Shown piece after piece: positions 26,599-35,337 of a stretch of DNA of 64,000 nucleotides. How positions within the stretch are numbered: the stretch's first letter is position 1; each line of letters opens with the position of its first letter. The position numbers and the translations under genes are program-made. The notes beneath the pieces were generated by a model, which saw nothing but the letters and a program-made list of their open reading frames with translations, was not told the DNA's origin and ran no database searches. Source of the stretch: CAVSJJ01 sp963728395 (GTDB lineage Bacteria; Actinomycetota; Actinomycetes; Actinomycetales; Dermatophilaceae); contig CAVSJJ010000008.1 in assembly GCA_963728395.1 (NCBI GenBank), forward strand, positions 1-64,000. The letters are read 5' to 3'.

Positions 26599-27963
26599 TC
26601 AGCGGGTGAGCTTGGAGCGGTGCGTGGCCGCGCTGCGTGCTCGGGCTCGAGCCCGGACCTCGGGCGGGACGGCGTGGGTTCGGGCGATCTCCTTGGCCCG
26701 GGCTCGGGTCAGCGGGGTGCCGTCGGTGTCGCGGAGCTGGTAGGGCTGCTCGCGGTTCAGCACGGTCCAGGTGCGTTCGATGAGCTTGCGCGCGACGGCG
26801 ACGGTGGCCTTGGTGTGTCCGTGGCCGCGGTCGACCATCAGGTGCCGGTAGTAGGCGGCCAGCTGGGGGTCGACCCGACGGGCGCCGCCGGCAGCCTGAT
26901 AGAACGCCAGGCGGAGCACCGCCGGGCCTTCCTTGGTGATCGCCCGCGAGGGTTGGATCACGGTCCCGGAGGACCAGGTGGAGGGGTTCATCCCGACGTA
27001 GGAGGCGGTCGCCTTGGCGGTGGCGAACGCGGAGGCGTCGCCGAGGAAGGCCCGCACGGTGGGCGCGGTCATCGGACCCATCCCGGGCACCGAGGCCAGC
27101 AGCGGATCGTCGCCGTACAGGTCGGCCCAGTAGCGTGTTGCTTGGGCGGTGGCGCGGGCGATCCGCTCGTCGGCTTCGCGCATGTCGTGTAGGTGCTCGG
27201 CCACTTCCCAGGCCAGGGCGTCCAGGTCCAGGTGCCCGTCCCAGAAGTCCGTCCAGGCCTTGGCGGCGGCCCGGATCGCCTCGACCCGGGCGGGCACATC
27301 CGGCACGCCCCGGGTGTGCGCCGCGACGACGCCGGTCAGGGTGGAGCGGCGTGCGCTGCCCAGGGCGCGCAGGTCGGGCCAGCGGGTCAGGACCGCGACC
27401 GCAGTCGGCTGCGAGCCGGCGAATGCTGACCACACATCGGGAAACGCCCACCGCGCCAACGAGATCAACCGGCGGCGGGCGCGGTTGCCGTCGACAACGA
27501 GCTTCCCGCGGCGGGTGACCGCCCGACGCAGCGACAGCTGCGGCGCAGACAGCGGCCGCAGTGGGGTGAGGGTGAACACCTCCCCGGCGGTGGCCAGCAC
27601 GTCGGCGTCGATGACGTCGGACTTGTCCTTGCCGATGATCGCGCCCCGAAGACGAGCCGCGTGCCGGGCCCCGAGCAGGGACAGGTCTCCGCCCGCCTGA
27701 CGCATCGCGATCGAGAGTGCGAGCCACGTCATCGACGTGGGCTCGGCGACAGCGACAACGCCGGGGTAGGCGCTCAACCGTCCGCTGAGCATGCCGAGTC
27801 CGGCCAGGGTCGGTGGGGTGATGAACCGGGTCAGGTGCACCTGCCCGTCCGGCAGGATCTCACGCACGCACACGTGATGGTTGGCCACCACCGCGGCGTC
27901 GATGCCGACCTGGACCCGCACCGGGGACAGGTCGCTCGTGTGATCGGTACTGTGAATGGACAC
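26599..27963 (-). CDS. IS110-family transposase (bridge-RNA-type recombinase)
   Basis: 454 residues from a GTG at 27963 with GGAGGAA upstream. The N-terminal RuvC-like DEDD domain shows VGIDAAVVANHHV (Asp 1), AVAEPTSMTWLAL (Glu) and GKDKSDVIDADVLA (Asp pair). The C-terminal transposase_20 domain has LLASVPGMGPMTAPTVRAFL, YVGMNPSTWSSG and SRAITKEGPAVLR, with the serine in the G-x-x-x-S-G region. IS110 enzymes recombine DNA guided by a noncoding bridge RNA from the element's flank. The element lies inside a methyltransferase gene, whose 5' part remains at 28403-28813. Confidence 0.92.
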   Translation of the reverse strand: MSIHSTDHTSDLSPVRVQVGIDAAVVANHHVCVREILPDGQVHLTRFITPPTLAGLGMLSGRLSAYPGVVAVAEPTSMTWLALSIAMRQAGGDLSLLGARHAARLRGAIIGKDKSDVIDADVLATAGEVFTLTPLRPLSAPQLSLRRAVTRRGKLVVDGNRARRRLISLARWAFPDVWSAFAGSQPTAVAVLTRWPDLRALGSARRSTLTGVVAAHTRGVPDVPARVEAIRAAAKAWTDFWDGHLDLDALAWEVAEHLHDMREADERIARATAQATRYWADLYGDDPLLASVPGMGPMTAPTVRAFLGDASAFATAKATASYVGMNPSTWSSGTVIQPSRAITKEGPAVLRLAFYQAAGGARRVDPQLAAYYRHLMVDRGHGHTKATVAVARKLIERTWTVLNREQPYQLRDTDGTPLTRARAKEIARTHAVPPEVRARARARSAATHRSKLTR

Positions 27964-28402
27964 GAGGGTTCCTCCGTTCGCAAGAATCGTGAACCCGTTC
28001 CTCATCGACCACCGGCCAGTGACCACGAGGATCGGGCTCGCCAACAGCGGCGGGAGAACCCTCGCGTCTTGCCGGCGCAACCACCTCGCCGGCTCGTCCG
28101 CGATGAGGCGAGCTCCCGAACCGCTGCCACCCAGCCGCCACATATGAGCACCACGGCAGGTGTTCCCATGCTTGTGCGTGATCCGGTGCCATCCCGAACC
28201 AGGAGCCCCCGCGGGGCGGGGACCTGGCACGGCCACCAATTCCCTGAACCGGGCCAACCTCAGCCGGGAGAGCCGACCTCGGGCCTGTCGATCTCTTTCA
28301 CGAGCCCGAACGCTCAGCCGAAAAGCGGCACGACCCGAAGCCTTCTCCCACGGCCACCGTAGCGACCACCACCTGCAACCAGGAGGCCCTCCAAGTCATA
28401 CA
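27964..28402 (-). other. Noncoding leader of the IS110 element, candidate bridge-RNA region
   Basis: About 440 bases separate the transposase GTG from the interrupted methyltransferase. There is no gene. In IS110-group elements the left end upstream of the transposase encodes the bridge RNA, so this is where it would be sought. No secondary structure was computed. Confidence 0.4.
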
Positions 28403-28813
28403 AGCCTCTTTGGCGAGGAGCGGCTTTATCGCCCGGATGCGGTCGCGCATCATCGTGAGCCAGACGGAGTGCTCCAACTGGTCTGCGTAGTGTTCGAAGG
28501 TCTGTTCGGTGTTGAACGGCGGGTCGATGTAGACCAACTTGACCTTGCCGACGTACCGCTCGGCATATTCGGGGATCGTGGCGAGAGATCGGAGGGCATC
28601 ACCAGACTCCCCGACGATGAGGAGGTTCTCGTTCGCGCCTATCGGGCCGTCGATCTCACCGACCATCTCGGTCACGTCGATGCTCTTGACCTCGCGGACC
28701 CGCACGTCGTCGGGGCTGACCCACTGGTAGTCGTACTTGCCGTGCCCCGAGGGAATCAGGGCGAGGTCTTTGCCCATCCACGTGAGTTCGAGTCGTCCCC
28801 TGGGCGACGGCAT
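28403..28813 (-). pseudogene. Site-specific DNA methyltransferase (Mod-like), 5' part only, cut by IS110
   Basis: The ATG at 28813 has GGAGGG upstream. The sequence starts MPSPRGRLELTWMGKDLALI, continues YDYQWVSPDDVRV, and reaches motif IV LVYIDPPFNTEQTFEHYADQ (DPPFNT, adenine methyltransferase). It stops matching after RIRAIKPLLAKEA at about position 28403. Open coding continues to 28298 but is IS sequence. The usual following block (GSVWVHLDD) and motif I are missing. It belongs to a type III-like methyltransferase family distinct from the mod at 14622. Confidence 0.8.
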
Positions 28814-29060
28814 ACGGTCCCTCCTGGCTGTCGAGCGGTTCTGACGAATCTAGCCTTAGGCGCGGACGGAACCTGGGAGGTCCCGTCCGACCGGGTATCG
28901 GCACAGTCTGGGGTCAAGTGGGCGGGCAGGCGGGGTGCGGCTCAGCCTCGACTGCCCAGCCGGGAGGTGAAGGCTCCGGTTTCCGAACAAGGGGACGAGG
29001 AACCCTATGCGGAGGTCGCCGTTACATAAGGTTCGTATCTGATCCTTATGTGGCCGGGGG
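28814..29060. other. Intergenic; short inverted repeat after the second IS110 gene
   Basis: ACATAAGG (29024-29031) and CCTTATGT (29044-29051) form an 8-bp stem with a 12-base loop, ten bases past the stop of the 29061-30443 transposase. It probably belongs to the right end of that element. The rest holds the promoter of the truncated methyltransferase. Confidence 0.45.
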
Positions 29061-30443
29061 TCAGGCTGCCCCGGCCACCTGGCGCTTGGACTGCTTGACT
29101 GCCTTCAGTGCGGCCCGGGTCTCGGCGACAAAGGCCTCGATTTCTTCGGCGGTCTTGTCGGTGCGCCAGAGCCTGGTGTCGTCCCAGACGGTGCCGGTGG
29201 TGATGCAGACGTGGAGGGCGCGCAGGAGGCGGTTCATGACCTTGCGTAGGGCGTGGGGGTGGGCCGAGCCCTTGGCTCGGATCGACCAGTAGTAGTTCCG
29301 GGCGGCGGGGTTGTGCAGGATGACCGACCCGGACCAGTGCCACATGGCGTCGTGGAGGCGGTTGCCCTTGACGTCGCGGCGGCGGACCTGGGCGCGTCCG
29401 CCAGACTGGTTGATGGCGGGCGCGGATCCGGCGAAGGCCATGAGGTTGTCGGCGGTGTCGAACCGGTGGGGGTCGTCGCTGACTTCGGCGATGATCGCGG
29501 CGATGACGGCCGGTCCGGCGCCGGTCGCGGGGGCGAGGAGGTCCCAGTAGGGGTGTGCCTGGACGGCGGCGGTGAGGCGCTTCTCGACGTTGATCCGGTG
29601 CTCAACGGCCGCGCGCAGTGCCTGCAGGTCGGTGCGGACGGTCTCAGCGAACGCGGCCTCCAGGCCGGGCGGGTAGGACAGCGACGGCCGGTGTAGGGCG
29701 TCACGGATCCTCTCGGCCGCGATGTCGAGGCTCTTGGTGGAGCCGCGCCCGCCGGGCTTCATCAGCCGGGTGGCGATCCCGTCAGCGCGGAGCCGCTGCC
29801 CCTGGGCGGGGGTGAGCGCGTCGATGAGGACCCAGTAGGGAGCGAGGTTGTCGGCCATCTGCTCGGTCGTGAACGCGGCGACGGCGTTGGGGTGGTACTC
29901 GGCCAACGCGGAACGGACCCGCAGCGCCTGGCGGAGCGCGCCTCGCACGGCTTCCGTGCGGGCCCGCTGGAGCAGCGTGATGGCGCGGGCGGCGTCAGTG
30001 GCCTGGTGCATGCCCCGGTAGTAGCCGGGGTGGGTGCGGAGCGTGTCGGCGATGAGGGCGGCGTCCTTGGGGTCGGTCTTGGACGCGTTCCGGGCATGCT
30101 TGATGCCTCGGGCGTTCTTGACGATCCTCGGGTTCAGCGGCACGACCGTCACGCCCTGCTCGGTCAGGGCGGAGACGAGGAGACGGCGCGGGGTCTCGAT
30201 GGACACCGGCGGCAGAGCCCCGGTCTCGGGGTGGGCGTACCGGCGGAGGACGTCCATCAGGGTGGCGACTCCGGCCGGGTTCTCCTGGACGAAGCCCTGT
30301 TCGAGGACACGGCCCTGGTACCCCATGAGCGCCCACGCGTTGCTGGCCTCACCCCAGTCGATCCCGAGGACGGTCTCGCCCCACAGGATCGGGTTGGCGA
30401 CGACGGTGTCCTCCCACCACGTCGCGGCGTTCTTGCTGGTCAC
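29061..30443 (-). CDS. IS110-family transposase, second and unrelated copy
   Basis: 460 residues from a GTG at 30443. The DEDD domain shows VLGIDWGEASNAWAL (Asp), PPVSIETPRRLLV (Glu) and NASKTDPKDAALIADTLR (DPKDA). The C-terminal domain has LLAPATGAGPAVIAAIIAEV, AFAGSAPAINQSGGRAQVRR and GNRLHDAMWHWS. It is only distantly similar to the IS110 transposase at 26599-27963, so the two elements arrived separately. The gene is intact and may be active. Confidence 0.92.
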   Translation of the reverse strand: MTSKNAATWWEDTVVANPILWGETVLGIDWGEASNAWALMGYQGRVLEQGFVQENPAGVATLMDVLRRYAHPETGALPPVSIETPRRLLVSALTEQGVTVVPLNPRIVKNARGIKHARNASKTDPKDAALIADTLRTHPGYYRGMHQATDAARAITLLQRARTEAVRGALRQALRVRSALAEYHPNAVAAFTTEQMADNLAPYWVLIDALTPAQGQRLRADGIATRLMKPGGRGSTKSLDIAAERIRDALHRPSLSYPPGLEAAFAETVRTDLQALRAAVEHRINVEKRLTAAVQAHPYWDLLAPATGAGPAVIAAIIAEVSDDPHRFDTADNLMAFAGSAPAINQSGGRAQVRRRDVKGNRLHDAMWHWSGSVILHNPAARNYYWSIRAKGSAHPHALRKVMNRLLRALHVCITTGTVWDDTRLWRTDKTAEEIEAFVAETRAALKAVKQSKRQVAGAA

Positions 30444-31066
30444 TTACGTGCTCCTTCCTGGTCACATAGGCGGGGGCCGCTGTGACGACCTAGTGTTGGA
30501 CCGCTTTCGCGCGAGGCATCCCACGGACTCTTCAGCAGCCCCCAGCGACCGTCAGGACTCGCGTGCTGGATCGGACGGCATGGCGGATCGCCTGCCGGTG
30601 ATCTCCTCTGATGCGTAGACCTGACGGCGGCTCGACACTGCTGACGCGGGCGCCGCGCTGGGTCGCGGTGCCTCGTTGGTGCGGTCATGGTGACCGTTCC
30701 TCCCTTCCTCGTTCGAGCCGCCCGGGACGCGCAGCGCAGGTGCTAGGCGAGACCACTCGTGGTGGAGCATCCACACGGATTGCTTCGCATGCCCCAGTGG
30801 CCAACACAGACCGACGTGCTGAAGGAGACCGCTCGAAGCGGGAGGGCGGGGTGATGCGTGCCTGTGTTGGTGACTCGAACATGCGTGAGCCTGGCAGAGG
30901 ACACCGACAACGCTTCGAACATGTGTTCGATATCTCTCTGCCCTCCACGAGGATGAGCCGCCTCGGGGCGACCCGCCAAGAGGGAAACCACACCTAGGAA
31001 GCCGCTTCCTAGGTACTCGATTCCTAGGCAGAGAGCGCCGACCGGGGCCTCGCGGCCGAGGCCGGG
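30444..31066. other. Noncoding stretch upstream of the second IS110 gene
   Basis: No gene is supported. The first 200 bases upstream of the transposase would include the IS left end and its possible bridge RNA. The palindrome at 30992-31014 closes the stretch. Confidence 0.4.
30992..31014. repeat. Perfect 10-bp-arm palindrome with a third half-site
   Basis: ACCTAGGAAG, CCG, CTTCCTAGGT. A further ATTCCTAGGC lies 8 bases on (31020 onward), and ACCTAGG recurs near 31480 at the other end of the next gene. It could be an operator or a terminator of the 31468-31067 gene. Confidence 0.55.
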
Positions 31067-31468
31067 TCAGCGGTCGACACCATCCCAGTCCGGGGACAGG
31101 GGTTGGTGGTTGTGCGCCGCATACAACACCTCGAAGACGACGCTCTCCAGAGGCAGCAGCGCGCCCTCGAACACCGTGTAGAGGAACGCCATGTCCCTGA
31201 ACGTGAGGCTGCGGCGCCCGTTCAGGCGCGCATTCCACTGGTTCGCCGCGTCCGGGCGCCCGTCGGCGTCCGCCAACTGCTCCTGGGTGATCTTCGGGTC
31301 CTGTCGGGCCAACTGGCGGCGGATCTCAGACGCGATCACGTGCTGAACCACGGCTGCCCGAAAGTCAGGCAGGTCCGATGGCTTCGTCGGGGTCAGCCAC
31401 ACCCGTCGGGGAGCATCCGGCCTGCCGAACGCCTCAGGGGGGTCGCACCACTCCCGGGGCTGCTTCAC
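31067..31468 (-). CDS. Small HTH-like protein
   Basis: 133 residues from a GTG at 31468. The middle (LARQDPKITQEQLADADGRP, then AANQWNARLNGRRSLTFRDM) resembles an XRE-type helix-turn-helix, with the recognition helix in NQWNARLNG. The C-terminus is helical. No named family is recognised. Copies of CCTAGG flank the gene on both sides (30992-31014, about 31020 and 31480) and could be its own binding sites, which is an inference. Confidence 0.55.
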   Translation of the reverse strand: MKQPREWCDPPEAFGRPDAPRRVWLTPTKPSDLPDFRAAVVQHVIASEIRRQLARQDPKITQEQLADADGRPDAANQWNARLNGRRSLTFRDMAFLYTVFEGALLPLESVVFEVLYAAHNHQPLSPDWDGVDR

Positions 31469-31656
31469 GCACCTGAACCTAGGACCGCCTAGACCACGGC
31501 CGTGGAGACACGCCGTTGACTGACCGTATCCGTCAGAGGCTGGCCCGCTCGTCCCGGGACAGAGACGACCACGACGATCCCGACCGCCCCGCCGCGCCGC
31601 CCCCTCGACACTCCCTGGGGGTGCCTGCGTCCGTCATCCTGCGAGAAACCCTCCGC

Positions 31657-31911
31657 CTAGATCTCCTCCACGAGCGGGTCGTCGAAGTATCGCTGCAACG
31701 GCCCGAACCCGGCGACGGTGTCCCACACCGCCTTGGCGACCTGGGCGCGGTCACCCAGCGGCGGCATACCGCCGTGGAGGGAACGCTCGTCGTAGTCGGC
31801 CACGGCGTCATGGACCAACGCCCGCACCGCCGCCGGCTCCCGCGAGGGGTCCAGCCCGGAGCGGCGGATCAGCTCGCGCACCTCGCCCTGGACCACCTGG
31901 ACGGCATCCAT
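31657..31911 (-). pseudogene. TadA/CpaF secretion ATPase, first 84 residues only
   Basis: The ATG at 31911 opens MDAVQVVQGEVRELIRRSGL. VHDAVADYDERSLHGGMPPL and VAGFGPLQRYFDDPLVEEI follow, the N-terminal domain of the Tad/Flp-pilus ATPase. Normal proteins continue W-I-N and reach about 400-450 residues with Walker motifs. Here TAG follows EEI at once and the sequence loses all similarity. The cut at about 31656 is taken as the right border of the accessory region. The partner genes tadB/tadC are not next to it. Confidence 0.75.
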
Positions 31912-32230
31912 GCGAGTCCTCCTTCCCGCCCTGGTTGACGCATAGCGAACCGCAGTCCCGCCCGTCGCGCATCCCGAGCCGGCCCCACCTGTGGACAAAC
32001 CCGGCGCCCCCGGGCACCGGTTCCACCGGCCGCGGGCGCACAGGGTCCGCCCGACCGGCGCCCGTGGGGCCGGATCCGGCCGAGATTCGGACATTCGCCC
32101 CCACTCTCGGGTAGGACGTTCGTCGCAATCTGGTCACCCCTGTGAACAGACCCTCGGCATGGAGGGATTTCCGGCGTAGCGTCTTGTCCTGTTCGCCCCT
32201 GCCAGCCGCCTGCCACCATGAGAGGGAGAG
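31912..32230. other. Divergent promoter region between the tadA fragment and the next gene
   Basis: No gene. Contains a DnaA-box-like TGTGGACAA at about 31990 and GAGAGGGAGAG as ribosome site of the downstream gene. Confidence 0.45.
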
Positions 32231-33043
32231 ATGGTCCACGCCATGCAGCACCGGCGTGTCGCGCTCCACGCCGACCCGCTCGCCTACCCCGGAACCCCCG
32301 CCCACTCCCCCGTGCTGCTCCTCCAGCAGTGCGAGCACCCACTCGACGGCCCCGTCTGTCGCGGCGAGGCCCAGGCCATGCCGTGTGGCCCGTGCGCCGA
32401 GTCCGCCCCCGCCGACCGGACCTCGCTCGACGATGAACTGCGCCGCCGCGGCGTCGCCACGATGGGCCAGCGGGTCGCCGTGGCCGCCGTGGGGTCCAAC
32501 GGGTCCAGCGAGGTGCTGCGCGCCAAGCTCGCCGCCGTCGCAGCCCTCGGCCCGGTCGTGCCCATCGCCCCGGCGACGATGACCAACCTCGCGGTCGGCC
32601 ACTCGGCGCACGTCAGCGCCCCCGGCTACCTCGCCGCCGCGCCGTTCCACTCACCGGGCGCCCGCACCCCCGTCGTCATCGCCTGGCTCGACGAGGCGCA
32701 GGCCGCCCGGCTCGACGCCACCGAGCCGAACTACGCGCGGCGCACCCTGTCCCGCTCGGCCTACCCGGTCCGGCTCACCGAGTCCGGCGAGAGCCTCGAC
32801 GGGGTCGCCGTCTACGAGTCGGTCCACGGTCTGCTCACCGACGGCCGGGTCCCGGTGCCGATCCGCAGTCAGACGCAGGTGGCGACCTGGCTGCGCGAGT
32901 TCGCCGTCGCGCCGTGGGTGACGATGGACGCGCAGGCCGCCGCCCGCTCCCTCGCCGGCGACTGCCTCGCCCGCACCGCAGTCCGGGACGAGCTCATGCT
33001 GCGCGGGCTGGTCGCACCGAGCAGACTCGAGAGCGCCGCCTGA
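32231..33043 (+). CDS. Hypothetical protein, gamma-glutamylcyclotransferase-like pattern
   Basis: 270 residues; ATG preceded by GAGAGGGAGAG. The middle reads VAVAAVGSNGSSEVLRAKLA (a G-S-N-x-S motif). APATMTNLAVGHSAHVSAPG, VVIAWLDEAQAARLDATEPN and YARRTLSRSAYPV follow. The GSN start plus the later D-A-T-E-x-N-Y segment recalls the gamma-glutamylcyclotransferase-like fold, but I cannot place it firmly. The first 60 residues contain four Cys (QQCEHPLDGPVCRGEAQAMP, then CGPC) that might bind a metal. It shows normal backbone composition. Confidence 0.6.
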   Translation: MVHAMQHRRVALHADPLAYPGTPAHSPVLLLQQCEHPLDGPVCRGEAQAMPCGPCAESAPADRTSLDDELRRRGVATMGQRVAVAAVGSNGSSEVLRAKLAAVAALGPVVPIAPATMTNLAVGHSAHVSAPGYLAAAPFHSPGARTPVVIAWLDEAQAARLDATEPNYARRTLSRSAYPVRLTESGESLDGVAVYESVHGLLTDGRVPVPIRSQTQVATWLREFAVAPWVTMDAQAAARSLAGDCLARTAVRDELMLRGLVAPSRLESAA

Positions 33044-33060
33044 CCGGCGTGCCCTGACCT

Positions 33061-34194
33061 CTACTCGTCCCGGCCGGGCTCGGTGTAGGCGCCCCGGCTG
33101 TGCCGCAGGGACCTGGCCCGGGCCCGCATGTCCTCGGTCTTCTCCTGCTTCTTGACGAGGTTGCGAGTGCCCCGCGGGTCGAGCCTGATCTCGTCCTCGG
33201 CCGGTATGCCGGCCTGCAGCTCCCGGGCCCGCTCCACCTCGGCGTCGATCTCGGCGCCGAAGAGGAGGGCCACGTTGGTGATCCACAGCCACAGGAGGAA
33301 AACGACGGCACCGGCGAGCGAGCCGTACGTCTTGTTGTACGACCCGAAGTTCGAGACGTAGAAGCCGAAGCCGACCGAGGCGAGGACCCAGATGAGGATG
33401 GACACGAAGGCGCCGAGGCTCATCCACCGGAAGGCGGGCGGCTTGACGTTCGGCGTCGCGTAGTAGAGGACGGCGACGATGACGATGACGATGAGGAGCA
33501 GGACGGGCCACTTGGCGATCTCCCACACCCGCACCGTCGTGTCGCCGAGGCCGACCTGCTGGCCCACTGCCCGGGCCACCCCGCCGGACAGGACGAGGAT
33601 GAGCGCGGCGATGCCGGCGAGGATGACGGTGACGACGGTGACGAGGAGCATCATCGGGCGCAGCGTCCACATGGGCCGGCCCTCCTCGACCTCGTAGACC
33701 CGGTTCATCGCCCGGCCGAACGCCGCGACGTACCCCGAGGCGGACCATAGGGCGAGGACGACGCCGAAGGCGAAGGTCGCCCCGGCACCCGGGCTCTCGC
33801 TCACCGAGGTGAGCACCGGCCGGATCGTGTCGGCGATCGACCCGCCACCGACGTCGGAGACGACCCGCATGACGGCGTCGACCGTCGCCTTGCCCTGGCC
33901 GATGAGGCCCAGGAGGGACAGCAGGGCGATGGCGGCGGGGAAGACGGCGAGGACGGCGTAGTACGTCAGGGCCGCCGCGAGGTCGGTGCAGTGGTCGTCC
34001 GAGAACTCCTGGATGGTCCGCTTCGCGGCATACCGCCAGGTGGCCCGGCTCATCGACTGCGCGCGCGCGTCGCTCCCCTCCTCCGCTGCCGCCCCCGGTG
34101 CGTCGTCCGTGGGCGCGGGACGGGTCGGGTCGGCCCCGCCGACCGCGGGGTCGCTGTCGAGGCCCTTCTTCTGCCGCTCGGTCTCGGTGCTCAC
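33061..34194 (-). CDS. YihY/BrkB-family inner-membrane protein
   Basis: 377 residues from a GTG at 34194 with AGGAGG upstream. After a charged N-terminus come about six hydrophobic helices. Family blocks include DDHCTDLAAALTYYAVLAVF, FAFGVVLALWSASGYVAAFG and FGSYNKTYGSLAGAVVFLLW. NVALLFGAEIDAEVERAREL marks the end of the last helix. The family is widespread and of uncertain function; older links to ribonuclease BN and virulence are not well founded. The C-terminus is a basic cytoplasmic tail. Confidence 0.9.
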   Translation of the reverse strand: MSTETERQKKGLDSDPAVGGADPTRPAPTDDAPGAAAEEGSDARAQSMSRATWRYAAKRTIQEFSDDHCTDLAAALTYYAVLAVFPAAIALLSLLGLIGQGKATVDAVMRVVSDVGGGSIADTIRPVLTSVSESPGAGATFAFGVVLALWSASGYVAAFGRAMNRVYEVEEGRPMWTLRPMMLLVTVVTVILAGIAALILVLSGGVARAVGQQVGLGDTTVRVWEIAKWPVLLLIVIVIVAVLYYATPNVKPPAFRWMSLGAFVSILIWVLASVGFGFYVSNFGSYNKTYGSLAGAVVFLLWLWITNVALLFGAEIDAEVERARELQAGIPAEDEIRLDPRGTRNLVKKQEKTEDMRARARSLRHSRGAYTEPGRDE

Positions 34195-34235
34195 TTCGGG
34201 CCTCCTGGTCCGATCGGGGCTGCCGACGTTCTTGG

Positions 34236-34275
34236 GTGCTCTCCTACCCCGGCTTGCGTGCTCTCCTACCCCGGC
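34236..34275. repeat. Direct repeat of GTGCTCTCCTACCCCGGC
   Basis: Two identical 18-base copies (34236-34253 and 34258-34275) lie in the divergent promoter region between the YihY gene and the SHOCT gene. They may be a duplicated regulator site or simply a slippage product. Confidence 0.55.
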
Positions 34276-34391
34276 CGGGGCTTCACGCAACCTTCACCCT
34301 ACGCATAGCGCCGCCATACCCGGTCGCAGCAGCGTTAGGGGCGAACGAGACGACGGGCGCACGACGCGCCAGAACGAAGGAGACGACAGAC

Positions 34392-34676
34392 ATGGGTTGG
34401 AACCACGAGAGCACGCTCGGCGTCGGCGGATGGATCGGCATGGGCCTGGGCACCCTCCTCTTCTGGGGGCTTCTCGTCCTCCTCGTCGTGGCGCTCGTCC
34501 GCTGGGTCGGCGGGGCCGGTCGGGACGCCGTGCCGGGCTCGCCCGTCGGTGCGGCGCCGGGCGCCGTCGCCGCCCAGCACGAGCGGGCCCTGCACATCCT
34601 CGAGGACCGGTTCGCGCGGGGTGAGATCGCCGAGGAGGAGTACCTTCACCGACGGGAGGTCCTGCTCGGCCGCTAG
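34392..34676 (+). CDS. SHOCT-domain membrane protein
   Basis: 94 residues. One transmembrane helix (MGLGTLLFWGLLVLLVVALV) is followed by a Pro/Ala linker and the short C-terminal SHOCT domain HILEDRFARGEIAEEEYLHR. The linker and one-helix anchor are usual for these small actinobacterial proteins, often stress-induced; the SHOCT domain is thought to mediate oligomerization. AGGAGACGACAG precedes the ATG. Function not established. Confidence 0.85.
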   Translation: MGWNHESTLGVGGWIGMGLGTLLFWGLLVLLVVALVRWVGGAGRDAVPGSPVGAAPGAVAAQHERALHILEDRFARGEIAEEEYLHRREVLLGR

Positions 34677-35337
34677 GCCGACGCCAGGCCCCGGCAGCGG
34701 GGCGGCCCGGTCGGGTCGCCCCGCTGCGGCGTGCGCGACGGGCGCCTCGGGCCCGGCACCGCCGCCGGGTCCATGGGGGCTCTATCGGCCGGACGGGCCC
34801 GAACCTGATCGTCCGAACGCCTCTTTTTGCACGCCGTTCGTTGCCGCGAATGTGGGCGACGCCACACTTTGCATTCCGCTTGACATAGATTTTACCTTTC
34901 CGTGGAAGAGCCGGGTCTCGGCCGCCGGGAACTACTGTCAGCAATCCTGTCGAAGGATCCCTCCTCGACGGCGGCCGACACCATCGAACACGAGCCGCCA
35001 CCAGCCGGTTCGGCGCGCTTCCAGTGGGAACCGGCCGCCGACCGACCCTGTGTCGTTGCCGGCGAGGGCACCGTGCCAGGGCCATCCGCGCCTTACGATG
35101 ACGTGACCTCGGCCTTACCGATTCTTGACCCTGGGCGGCGACATCATGACCGAGGCTTGGCGCTTCTGCTCCCAAAAGGGGCGTATAAGGCCGTAACGCT
35201 CCGGGTCCGAGAAACACTTTTTCGAAACGTCATTTCGGTCATTGTGGACACGACTAGCGTCCGAGCCGGAATCACCGCACAGGTGTTTCGGCCACATCGC
35301 CGGCCCCCTCAGGTCGGCAGGACAGCTGGAGGTAGCC
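34677..35337. other. Long, AT-richer intergenic region upstream of the VWA gene
   Basis: About 660 bases without a supported gene. Two segments (34820-34915 and 35170-35250) are clearly richer in A+T than their surroundings and contain T and A runs. One has a TTGACAT hexamer at about 34882. Long regulated leader or promoter DNA is likely; a small RNA is possible. Confidence 0.5.

Noticed and set aside
6618..31911. Attachment-site duplication of the tRNA-Phe 3' end at the right border
   Set aside because: I looked for GGTTCGACCCCGCCCC-like sequence near 31.6 kb and elsewhere in the accessory region and did not find it; there is no integrase gene either.
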